This document shows positions 34,197-42,387 of a stretch of DNA of 64,000 nt, piece by piece. The stretch is from JAZIHH01 sp036678685 (lineage in GTDB: Bacteria > Bacillota > UBA4882 > UBA10575): the NCBI GenBank assembly GCA_036678685.1, contig JAZIHH010000034.1, positions 361,560 to 425,559 on the forward strand. The letters are read 5' to 3'. Both the position numbers and the translations under genes were made by a program. Position 1 is the stretch's first letter, and each line of letters opens with the position of its first letter. The notes beneath the pieces are model-generated. The model saw only the letters and a list, made by a program, of their open reading frames with translations, was not told where the DNA came from and did not search any database.

Positions 34197-37001
34197 CTAA
34201 GCCTCCCTTAATTTCCTTTTTTCTATTCTATAAAACAGCTCTACCCAATCAAAAAACAAACCCGACAAAACGACTTTTTCTAAAAAAGCTCTTTCCTCAA
34301 CTGTGAGATCCATTTCTTTTTGTAAAACCGCAGCCACTAATTTTTGATAAGACTCCCGATTTTTATAACTCTCCGGTGTTTTATGCCATTCCGCCAGTTT
34401 AGTGCTGAGTAAGGTGAAAATATTCTGCAATCTAGTGTCGGTCAGGTCACTTTGCTCTTTTTGTCTGAATATTATGAACTCTAACTCCTTCAACAGCTTA
34501 AGGTGGTAAATATTATACGGACGAGGCCCGTTGGCGCCCAAAAGTGTGTGCGTCACTCTTTTTTTATTATTCTTATCCAGGTATAAATCAAAACGACGCC
34601 CTGCAGTATCCAGAAATTCAAAATCAAAAGCTCCTAATAAAACATCAACCACTTCGTTTTTCTTTAATTTTTTAACCTCTTTAGCAATATACCTTTTCTT
34701 GTTCCATAATTCGATTTCATCTTTTTCTTGACCGATTGTTCCGGAAAACCCCACCGGCAGCCTAGCGTAATAACTATCTTCAGATTTATCGCCCAATAAC
34801 TGGTCAATTTTCAATTCAACACTTTTTTCTGGAACTTCCTTTATGTTAAGACAAAGTAACTCCTTATCATCGAACTCATGTATTACTTCTCCGCTTAATA
34901 GCGTATTTGCTTGTGTATTTAGATACCGGTTCATTTTAAAAACCCCTTGTAGCAAAAGGGAAAGCGGGGTTTTAGCACGGGCATAAAGAAGGCCGACACT
35001 CAATGGCAATTTCCCCAGAGCCTTAGGGAATCTTTTTTCAAAAAGCTCAATTAGGATTGTTGTCAATTTCCTGGCGTTCCGGGCAGGGACACATAAAATC
35101 AAGTGGTTCATTTTCTGTAATATTTTGGCATAAGGATAGTATCTATCAAGTTTACTTTCAACAATTCTTATCTTTAATTCTGACCGGTCCCGGGTATCTT
35201 CTTGCAAGGTTATTGTCTTTATTCCCTGCCATGAATTGGGTGCTTGCAGCCGGGTAACAGTTTCATTACTACGAGAACCTATATATACTTCTGCATCTTC
35301 CGGGGCCCTCAGGAGTGTATAAAACCGGTTCTTTTTAATGTCGTCTGTGGGTTCCAAAGTGAAGCTAAACCGTTGTTCAAGGCCCAATTCTTCTTGGATT
35401 ATTTTCTCAAACTCCTCAAAAAAATCATGTATGCTCCTCCAAATCCTGCGCATCCGTTCGTATGAAGGGGTCTTGGATAGTTTTTTATCACGATAACTAT
35501 CATAGCGATGGAGCTGAAGCATCCCTTTTTCATCAAACCAACGCTCCAGGGGGACTTCTATGCTCAGTACTGCCACCCTTCCTGTATCCGGATCACTTAT
35601 CTCATCGATCCAAACTGTTCCGTTTTGGTCTTTGCCCCGTTCTCTATGTCCTTCTTGCCGCAGATCCCGGCAATTTTCACATAATCGTTCACTCCGTGTC
35701 TCGCCTTTTCGGGTTACAGCCGGCAACATCCCACAGAGGGGGCATGTTTCAGCTGCATTTTGCTTATCCCAAATCTGCCGGAGGTCTTGAATATACCATA
35801 GTTCTTCCTGTTTGCTTTCTTTCTGTGCTTCCCGATGAACAGCAGGAAAATCCTTATGAATCAGTTTGGTCTTTTTAAAACCAAACTTATAAAGTAAAAA
35901 CAGCCTGTTTTCCAACAAGGTCTTCTTCAAAAAACCCCCGACTTTTTTCTTCAATTCAGCCTGGAACTCTTCTTCTGTAAACTGAACAGGCAACAGGAAA
36001 CAGGAGAACCCGGGTTCTGTATAGATTTCGTTACCCAAAACACATTCCAACTCTATAAATCTCTTTAATTCCTCTTGTACCCGGTCCAATCGACGTAAAC
36101 GGCCAAGAAGGTCGGCAATCTTTTCAACCCTGTCGAATTCCTTTTCGTAAAAAATCTTTATATAAAACAAGGTGAAATGGTCTGTACAGTCTGCACTTGC
36201 CCTTATATCTTTGGGTTTCTTTTTCTTATTTGGTTTAGTGCATAAGGGAAGACCTAGCATCTGCTGAACCCACAGTGCTTTAAAAAAAGCAGCCGCCCCA
36301 AAAACATGATCCCATAAGCCAACATCATTGGCGGGTCTTGTGGTTTCTGCAATCGCCTGCCCCTCTGTGAACTTACGATAAACCGCATCATAAATTTCTT
36401 CCCTGAGTGATATGGTATCACGGGTTTCTTTCCACTTCTTATCAGCCGTCTCAAGTATCTTATATAATTCATCTCGGTTTTGATCTATTTTTTTAAGATC
36501 AATCTCTTTTTCCACCCCAAATGGATCAGCCCCATAAGGAGGTAATTTTTTCTGCCGGTTCTTTTTTGGCTCTGGCCCATACCGGTCATCGGTTGCACTT
36601 AATATATCAGCAACAATAATTGATCTTACCATCGCACTAAGCTCATCAAAGCATTTTTCCACAGTTTCTCCCTTATCATTTTCCTCGTACCCATGGTGCT
36701 TCCGAACCAAATGAAGACCAATACCATCTTTTCCATCCAAAACCTGATTCAAAAAGCTATACTCCTTATCATCTAAAGCCTTCCCGTGATCATAATCATT
36801 ACCCTTTATATGCTTTTCAATAAATAACGAATTCAACTTACCGACATCATGGAGCAATGCGGCAATTTCAGCTAGGAGGATTTTCTCTTTTTGCCTGGAT
36901 TTTCTTATTTTCCCCAGCATAATACTTACTCTTTTACTATATATCTGTTTTACCAACCAACAACGTTCCAGTCGTTTTTGAACTTCTTCCAACAATTTCA
37001 C
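34197..37001 (-). CDS. csx11: Csx11, large subunit (divergent Cas10) of a type III-C system
   Basis: A 934-residue protein. An HD domain opens the chain (LLHDVGKL, H51-D52; further His at 100-104; WDHVFGAAAF at 230-239). A zinc ribbon follows at C420, C423, C441, C444. The palm-like region (about 460-700) has no GGDD: where that motif is expected, before LILCVPARNARKL, the chain reads LQKMNH. The Csx11 family is the known Cas10 counterpart of the MTH326-like subtype, III-C, in which the cyclase site is lost. The HD nuclease could still cut ssDNA. It starts at GTG 37001, overlapping no gene. Confidence 0.85.
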   Translation of the reverse strand: MKLLEEVQKRLERCWLVKQIYSKRVSIMLGKIRKSRQKEKILLAEIAALLHDVGKLNSLFIEKHIKGNDYDHGKALDDKEYSFLNQVLDGKDGIGLHLVRKHHGYEENDKGETVEKCFDELSAMVRSIIVADILSATDDRYGPEPKKNRQKKLPPYGADPFGVEKEIDLKKIDQNRDELYKILETADKKWKETRDTISLREEIYDAVYRKFTEGQAIAETTRPANDVGLWDHVFGAAAFFKALWVQQMLGLPLCTKPNKKKKPKDIRASADCTDHFTLFYIKIFYEKEFDRVEKIADLLGRLRRLDRVQEELKRFIELECVLGNEIYTEPGFSCFLLPVQFTEEEFQAELKKKVGGFLKKTLLENRLFLLYKFGFKKTKLIHKDFPAVHREAQKESKQEELWYIQDLRQIWDKQNAAETCPLCGMLPAVTRKGETRSERLCENCRDLRQEGHRERGKDQNGTVWIDEISDPDTGRVAVLSIEVPLERWFDEKGMLQLHRYDSYRDKKLSKTPSYERMRRIWRSIHDFFEEFEKIIQEELGLEQRFSFTLEPTDDIKKNRFYTLLRAPEDAEVYIGSRSNETVTRLQAPNSWQGIKTITLQEDTRDRSELKIRIVESKLDRYYPYAKILQKMNHLILCVPARNARKLTTILIELFEKRFPKALGKLPLSVGLLYARAKTPLSLLLQGVFKMNRYLNTQANTLLSGEVIHEFDDKELLCLNIKEVPEKSVELKIDQLLGDKSEDSYYARLPVGFSGTIGQEKDEIELWNKKRYIAKEVKKLKKNEVVDVLLGAFDFEFLDTAGRRFDLYLDKNNKKRVTHTLLGANGPRPYNIYHLKLLKELEFIIFRQKEQSDLTDTRLQNIFTLLSTKLAEWHKTPESYKNRESYQKLVAAVLQKEMDLTVEERAFLEKVVLSGLFFDWVELFYRIEKRKLREA

Positions 37002-37539
37002 TCTTTCACCACCCTTCTACCAGTTCCTTTGCTTGGTCAGGCAATTGTGATAATTGACAAAATACAACTTCTTTCTGTAAGGGTTTATTGTTATCGTCAG
37101 GTCTTTTCAGGACAACAATCCCGTCTCTTATATCATTTTTAGCCGCGCCATAACCGCTGGTTTTCTTGGCCGAAAAGCCGTAATTCAGCAACATCTCCCT
37201 AAGCCCTTTGGCAACAAGAAAAAGATCTTCTTTCACTTCCATTTTTAAGTCCTTTGTCTCTCGTCCGTCAATATAGAGATAGGGAATGTATATTAAAGTG
37301 AAATTGCTTTCTCCACTATCAACAGGAACAACCTCGAAAAAGATTGGCGCCCGTTCCTTTCGCCCTGCTTTAGTCACCCGGTCATGTGGGTTGATTACTT
37401 CACGGCCAAGTCTCTTAAAAAAACTTGGGTAGATAACCAGTCTGCCGGAGTGTAAAGATCCCGCCTCCTCCTGCTTTGAACTGCCGAAGAGCCGGACCAT
37501 GGCCGGATCATTGTCAGCCAGTTCAACACGTAAGGCTGC

Positions 37540-39109
37540 GTTAGTGTAAAATTACTGTAGGTCTTAGCAGGAAATAACTTATGGAAAAAAGAAGAGGAAC
37601 CTCACATTCAGACAGTTGAATGAATCCCCCCTGAAGAAGGAGGCTGAGGTTCCTCATGGATCTAATTCGTTTAGTAGAAGAGAAAATCCTTTCGGTAGTG
37701 AACGAAATATCAAAAATTTTCGAAGGCGAGATTGACTATCTAACCTTTGAGGTTCGATTAAAGAAAGAGCTTGACAGTTTAGGCCGTGACCTGCTGCAAC
37801 TGGTTTTGGAGACTCTTGAGGAAAAGATTCACGAAAGCGAAGAGCGCAAGCGAGAATGGAAGGTCGTACGGAGAAGAGACCAGAAAGCGATATTGACCCC
37901 TTTTGGTCAACTGACCTATGAACGGAGCTATTACCAGCATAAAGAAAGTAAGCAGTATGCGTACTTGGTAGACGCACAAATAGGGATTACCCCTCATGCA
38001 CGAGTAGGGCCCAATCTCAAAGCTGCCTTTCTGGAAGCATCCAGTAAAATGTCGTACGAAGAGGCCACGGTGCAAGAAAGCAGCTATAATCCTGAACTGA
38101 AAGTAAGCAGGCAAACAGTAGCGTTGACTGTTAAAAAGTTTACTCCTGTGAAATCGTTGCCACCGCAAGAGAAACGGTATGTGCGGGCATTGTACATAGA
38201 GGCTGATGAAGATCATGTAAGAATCAGAGATCATAAGCGGAAAAAGCCCTCGTTGCTCATCTATGTTCACGAAGGGGTAAGCGAGGAGGGTTCGCGTCGT
38301 CGTCTTAAAAACGCGAAATATTTTACGAAACCCTGGGGAAAATCGGAAGAGTTATGGTGGGAGGTTTTAGATTACCTGGAAGCCCGTTATGATCTTTCAA
38401 CGGTTGAAAGGATCTATTTATTGGGAGACGGAGCTTCTTGGATCCGGGCTGGACTACAATACTTACCGCCGCAAACTATTTTTATCCTAGATAAGTATCA
38501 TTTAGAAAAATATATACAAACGGCTACCGCGCATGCACCCGAGCTTAAGAGGTTGATTCACCGGGGGATCAAATCCTTAAACAAGGAGGCAGTCCTGGCT
38601 CATCTTCATGAAGCATTATGGCGTACTGACGAAAAGCCAAGAAGGAAACGGATTGTTGAGACCATCGGGTATATTGAGCGCAACTGGGACGGAATAGAAA
38701 ATGGGGTCAAGCACCCCGGGATCGGCTGTAGTGCCGAAGGGCATGTCAGCCACATCCTGGCGGCCAGGTTGAGTAGCCGTCCGATGGCCTGGAGTTTACA
38801 AGGGGCAGAGAACATGGCCGCTATGCGGGTGGCTGTAGCTAATGGAGAGTCGATCCGGAAACAGTACTTGGCAATGCAAGCATCAATTCTGTTCCCTGTC
38901 GAGATAAAAGAAGCAGTGCAGGAAAAACTGAAGCGTTTACCCAAAAGAAAGCTGTTAGGGGTAGAAAATATTGATAATGTTCCACTATTACGTGGCGGTC
39001 ACAACTTAACCAGGGTGGCTCTAAAATCTCTTAATGAATTCAATGCTGTTATTTAGTGCATGTTTGCTGAATGTGAGGTTGAAAAAACCTACAGTGTCTT
39101 GACACTATC
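37540..39109 (+). mobile_element. ISLre2-family insertion sequence, 1570 bp
   Basis: The ends are imperfect inverted repeats: GTTAGTGTAAAATTACTG on the left and, read inward from the right end, GATAGTGTCAAGACACTG; both continue with TAGGT. It is flanked by a 9-bp direct repeat TAAGGCTGC at 37531-37539 and 39110-39118, the target duplication. It sits within a cas RAMP gene in the opposite orientation. Confidence 0.95.
37656..39056 (+). CDS. ISLre2-family transposase (UPF0236)
   Basis: A 466-residue transposase, full length for the family. The N-terminal region is acidic and helical, followed by TPFGQLTYERSYYQHKES and the conserved ALYIEADEDHVRIRDH (probable first acidic residues), then IYLLGDGASWIRAGL and FILDKYHLEKYI, which carry the D and D/H motifs, and a C-terminal EGHVSHILAARLSSRPMAWS. 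The frame is intact and the element is bordered by a fresh-looking target duplication, so it could be active. Confidence 0.93.
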   Translation: MDLIRLVEEKILSVVNEISKIFEGEIDYLTFEVRLKKELDSLGRDLLQLVLETLEEKIHESEERKREWKVVRRRDQKAILTPFGQLTYERSYYQHKESKQYAYLVDAQIGITPHARVGPNLKAAFLEASSKMSYEEATVQESSYNPELKVSRQTVALTVKKFTPVKSLPPQEKRYVRALYIEADEDHVRIRDHKRKKPSLLIYVHEGVSEEGSRRRLKNAKYFTKPWGKSEELWWEVLDYLEARYDLSTVERIYLLGDGASWIRAGLQYLPPQTIFILDKYHLEKYIQTATAHAPELKRLIHRGIKSLNKEAVLAHLHEALWRTDEKPRRKRIVETIGYIERNWDGIENGVKHPGIGCSAEGHVSHILAARLSSRPMAWSLQGAENMAAMRVAVANGESIRKQYLAMQASILFPVEIKEAVQEKLKRLPKRKLLGVENIDNVPLLRGGHNLTRVALKSLNEFNAVI

Positions 39110-39501
39110 TAAGGCTGCCCGAAGATTGCCTTTCCATGAAGAGGGTGATATCATGGGCAGTTTAAAAACCTTCTCTTTGCGTAAAGAATTTTCTTCGTTT
39201 GGATAAAAAACCTTATCATCGTGGGACAGATAAGGTTTGGCCAACTTAAATTTGAAATGGATCATAAAAGAATACAAAGGTAAAGCGCTGATGTCGGGTG
39301 TTTTTTCAATATCAAAACTTGAGAATAAACTATAATTTCTTTCAAATACTTTAGAAGGGATGCATTGTATTATTTTTTTGCTTAAACTTCTTTCTTTATC
39401 TTTATCTCTTTTTTGTATTGCCGAAGCATATTCGCCCATGATCTGCGTCCACTCGTCGCATTTTAGGGATTTATCCGGAAAACCGGCAAAGAAATCATAG
39501 A

Positions 39502-40386
39502 TCACAACTTCACCTCCCCACCCTTTATAATTTGCTTAATATTAAAGCCCTTTAAAATCTTAATTACTTCATCAAGCTCTTCTTCGTTTCGAGTGTATCC
39601 CCATATTCTTCCCTTTCCATGTTTGAAGGAGAATATTTTTTTGCTTTTTCCCGGAGCGACCTGGAGAAATTGTTGTAATTCAGGAAACTCCGATAGCTTG
39701 CCAAAAAACTCATCAATCTTCTCTTTGTCCAGATATCCGCCCTCACCAAAAAAGAAGAACCTCAAATTGGGGTGTTCGGGATGATTTTTACTGTTATTTT
39801 TAAAGCGCTTGATATATTTTTTAACCTCATCGATTCCACAGATAATATCAGGCCCGGTTACTTTTATTAAGCCAAAATCTTCTCCCGGTGGTTTTATTGC
39901 ATTCTTACCACCGATTGAGCCGTGTTCAGCCGCAATAGATAAACTTTTCCACAATAGCCATAATTCTTTTTTCCTCTCTTCTTTTTCACCCCGGAGCCAA
40001 ACAAATTCCATAATAAACTCTCTATTTAGCGAGGGCTCAATCTTTTTTAATGAACCGTCATTTTCCAATAAGCGTAAGCGGAATTTTCTGCTCCATCCCG
40101 TACATCCAAATAACTCGCAAACCGGGCATATCTGTTGGTTTCGCGGTATAATCCGGTTTCTTTCATCTCTTTTGTCCGGCTGGTATTGACAGCCATTATC
40201 AGTGGGATCACAAGCGAAACCACCCAACCCCCGGACCAACGCTTCACACCACCATCGTAATGACCCCAAAAGCCCGGTTTCCCGGAGATAATCGTTTTTT
40301 CTTTTTTCGTTTCCCGTCCACACTTTTGCCAACATCTTTATATGTACTTGAAATTTGTTATCCGAGTATTCCTGTTTAATCTCCAC
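39502..40386 (-). CDS. cmr1: Cmr1-like RAMP protein (first gene of the cas operon)
   Basis: A 294-residue Cas7-type RAMP with the Cmr1 signature ETGLLGSLRWWCEALVRGLGG at about 35-55 and a cysteine-bearing insertion with CPVCELFGCTGWSRKFRLR, which probably binds zinc. Cmr1 caps the 3' end of the crRNA in type III-B/C complexes and helps in target capture. It starts at GTG 40386 after AAAGGAGG, and its stop overlaps the next RAMP gene by 4 bases. With this gene the operon has six components: Cmr1, Cmr6-like, Csx11, Cmr4, Cmr5, Cas5-like. Confidence 0.88.
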   Translation of the reverse strand: MEIKQEYSDNKFQVHIKMLAKVWTGNEKRKNDYLRETGLLGSLRWWCEALVRGLGGFACDPTDNGCQYQPDKRDERNRIIPRNQQICPVCELFGCTGWSRKFRLRLLENDGSLKKIEPSLNREFIMEFVWLRGEKEERKKELWLLWKSLSIAAEHGSIGGKNAIKPPGEDFGLIKVTGPDIICGIDEVKKYIKRFKNNSKNHPEHPNLRFFFFGEGGYLDKEKIDEFFGKLSEFPELQQFLQVAPGKSKKIFSFKHGKGRIWGYTRNEEELDEVIKILKGFNIKQIIKGGEVKL

Positions 40387-40412
40387 ATCGTTCCTCCTTT
40401 CGCCCTAGATTC

Positions 40413-40432
40413 ACCGGTTTACAAACACCGGT
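40413..40432. promoter_or_regulatory. Paired ACCGGT palindromes before the cas operon
   Basis: CACCGGTTT and CACCGGTTA occur in direct order, each centred on the palindrome ACCGGT, 27-46 bases upstream of the cmr1 start codon. Their spacing of 14 bases and place near the expected promoter suggest a regulator site; no known regulator is recognised. Confidence 0.25.
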
Positions 40433-40954
40433 TATTATGATTCAGTAACCAAAATTCGAACCCGACTTTTTCTTCTCTCACCCCACCGGCAATTGTTGAG
40501 CGAAAAACCGGCGCTAGCTAATGGGAACCAGCAGACTATAGGTTTCAATTAAGAGACTTCCCCTGTAACAAAAGACAAAAACAAGACTTACATTTGCCTA
40601 CCTGGAAATTAATCCGCCTTAGGAACTATCATAAACCCTATCCGAATAGCAACCCGTATTTATTGAGTATTGACAAAACTTTCTTTAGGTTTAACTTTTT
40701 CATATTACCCAGATTATTCTTCACAAGACTACATTTACCTTTTAACTAAACATAATATTCTTCTAAAAAACAACCCTTTTCATAGGGTTATTCAAAAATT
40801 ATTTTGAAACACGGTTTCTAACACAGCAAACTTGTCTTACACGTTTATAAAACCTGTTGTTTCAGTTAAGCGTTCCTTGCCTGGACTAGACCCCTATAAG
40901 TCAAGTATTGATTTCAACAAAAAGCACGCTATTGGGAGATGCGGGCAGATACAT

Positions 40955-40990
40955 CTTTCAGTTCCTACACGTCGGGTCAGTGGTTGTAAC
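40955..40990 (-). CRISPR. Single degenerate CRISPR repeat
   Basis: 36 bases from CTTTCAG to GGTTGTAAC. It differs from the main repeat by a one-base deletion and substitutions, and shares the variants TACACG and GGGTCAGTGG with the degenerate repeat at 31600-31636. A 24-base piece follows before the second IS3 element. Confidence 0.8.
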
Positions 40991-41076
40991 ATGGTGATCA
41001 ACACCACTATCTAGCCCCCTAATTCAGTTGGAGAAAAAGTACGAACATGCTAGAATGAAACCAGGGGGTAGAAAAG

Positions 41077-41388
41077 ATGAAAACGAAACGCTATGATCAG
41101 GATTTTAAAGAACAAATCGTTAGAGAATGCCAAGAAGTCGGTAATGTTGCACTGGTAGCCCGGCGTCACGGTCTTTCCAAAAATACAGTACACAATTGGC
41201 TTAAGGCAACAAGAAGAAATGGTTCTGTTGTCCCTTTGCCAAAAAACAAGGAGCAAAGACTAAAAGAAGCCGAAAAGCGCCTTGAAGCGCTAAGCCAGGA
41301 AAATGACCAACTGAAAAGAATTGTTGCCGAAAAAGAGCTGGAACTGGCAATTTTGAGAGAACTGCGTGATCTGATAAACCCTCGGTAA
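41077..41388 (+). CDS. IS3-family transposase OrfA
   Basis: A 103-residue protein with an N-terminal helix-turn-helix (YDQDFKEQIVRECQEV then VARRHGLSKNTVHNWLK) and a C-terminal leucine-zipper-like coiled coil (KRLEALSQENDQLKRIVAEKELEL). It binds the element ends. Its 3' end overlaps the orfB frame, which lies in the -1 frame, so an OrfAB fusion by ribosomal frameshifting in 41370-41388 is expected. No textbook A6G slippery site is seen there. Confidence 0.88.
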   Translation: MKTKRYDQDFKEQIVRECQEVGNVALVARRHGLSKNTVHNWLKATRRNGSVVPLPKNKEQRLKEAEKRLEALSQENDQLKRIVAEKELELAILRELRDLINPR

Positions 41389-42335
41389 CCGACAAAGTCG
41401 TCGTTGCAAAAAGGTGGATACGGAAAGGATATAATATAAACCTGATTCTTGGCTTTGTCGGTTTAGCGAAGTCCACCTTTTATGCGAACATTAACCAGGA
41501 AGAATTGACGAAAGAAAAAGAGACGGGTAAAGCTGTTGGCCGGCCCAAAACACAGTTTTCTTACACCCTTGATGGCAAGAGAGTATCTGATGAACAAATC
41601 AAGGAATGGTTATGCGGATTAGTTTGTGGTGATGGTTTCCCTTACGGCTATAAAAAGCTTACCGCGGCTTTAGTCGAGGATTATGCTCTTGTCATCAATC
41701 ACAAAAAGGTTTACCGCCTATGTAAGGAGTTGGGTATTCTTAAACCCCAAAGGGTCTGCCGGCCTAAACATCCTAAACGTCTGCCGCAAAGGACCGAAGT
41801 AACTGGATCTAACCAACTCTGGGAGATGGACATAAAATACGGCTACATACATGGAGAAGAAAGGTTCTTTTTTCAACTCTCTTTAATCGACGTTTTTGAC
41901 CGCTGTGTTATTGACTATCATTTGGGCTTAACCTGCACGGCCAAAGATGCCTGTAGAGTTCTTCGGAACGCTTTGAAAAAGCGCGGGATTAAACCTGGAA
42001 TAAAAATGCCGCGGGTAAGGACGGATAATGGCCCACAATTCATTGCCAAGCTCTTTGAAGAATTGTGCCGGAAGCTTGGAATAATTCATGAAAGAATACC
42101 CGTTGGCACGCCAAATTTAAACGCGCATATTGAAGCTTTTCATTCGATTCTTGAAGATGATTGTTACAGCAGGCATCAGTTTAACAGTTATGCGGAAGCT
42201 TATGAGCAAATCTCACTCTATATGGAGTATTACAACCAGCGCCGTCGCCACGGAAGCTTGAAAAACATGGCTCCGGAAAAATATTACCAGGCTATTGTTA
42301 GTAATTCTATAAAACCTCAAGTTTTAGTGGCATAA
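41370..42335 (+). CDS. IS3-family transposase OrfB (catalytic part)
   Basis: Open from 41370, in the -1 frame relative to orfA; a TTG at 41505 could allow separate translation. The rve core has WEMDIKYGYI, VRTDNGPQFIAKLF and NAHIEAFHSILEDDCY, giving the DDE triad with the usual 35-residue gap between the second D and E. The C-terminus ends with YYNQRRRHGSLKNMAPEKYY, typical of the family. The reading frame is intact, so the element could still move. Confidence 0.88.
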   Translation, partial: SDKPSVTDKVVVAKRWIRKGYNINLILGFVGLAKSTFYANINQEELTKEKETGKAVGRPKTQFSYTLDGKRVSDEQIKEWLCGLVCGDGFPYGYKKLTAALVEDYALVINHKKVYRLCKELGILKPQRVCRPKHPKRLPQRTEVTGSNQLWEMDIKYGYIHGEERFFFQLSLIDVFDRCVIDYHLGLTCTAKDACRVLRNALKKRGIKPGIKMPRVRTDNGPQFIAKLFEELCRKLGIIHERIPVGTPNLNAHIEAFHSILEDDCYSRHQFNSYAEAYEQISLYMEYYNQRRRHGSLKNMAPEKYYQAIVSNSIKPQVLVA

Positions 42336-42387
42336 TCTCCGGAATTAGGGGGTCAGGGCGACCAAACTACAAAGGCATCCGTTACTT

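Larger units (their letters stand above)
37006..39505 (-). pseudogene. cmr6-like RAMP gene split by an ISLre2 element
   Basis: The N-terminal part (39505 down to 39110, 132 codons) ends ISPSSWKGNLRAAL, and the C-terminal part (37530 down to 37006, 174 codons plus stop) goes on RVELADNDPAMVRLFGS. The 9-bp target duplication encodes the shared AAL in both parts, so exact loss of the element restores 306 codons without a frameshift. The joined protein has the RAMP layout of Cmr6: a glycine-poor SxWKG loop, LFGS.. and a C-terminal YGFSAKKTSGYGAA loop. As it stands the gene gives a 138-residue fragment and possibly a 164-residue one from ATG 37500. Cmr6 is inferred by elimination and motif order. 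Confidence 0.88.
40387..41014. other. Upstream region of the cas operon
   Basis: 628 AT-rich bases. Close to the cmr1 start, ACCGGT occurs twice (40413-40418 and 40427-40432, 14 bases apart), a possible operator. A degenerate CRISPR repeat lies at 40955-40990. No gene was recognised. Confidence 0.5.
41015..42352 (+). mobile_element. IS3-family insertion sequence, about 1.34 kb
   Basis: Bounded by a perfect 11-bp inverted repeat CCCCCTAATTC (41015-41025 and 42342-42352), with weaker similarity inward. It encodes overlapping orfA and orfB. No clear direct target duplication is seen (CTAG left, TCAG right). It lies between a degenerate repeat and the main CRISPR array. Confidence 0.88.

Noticed and set aside
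34197..37001. Canonical Cmr2/Cas10 with active cyclase
   Set aside because: No GGDD or close variant could be found in the translated sequence; the HD and zinc parts alone fit Csx11 better.
39089..39505. The 138-residue frame as an independent small cas gene
   Set aside because: Its last six residues come from the ISLre2 end, and its sequence continues in frame beyond the element.
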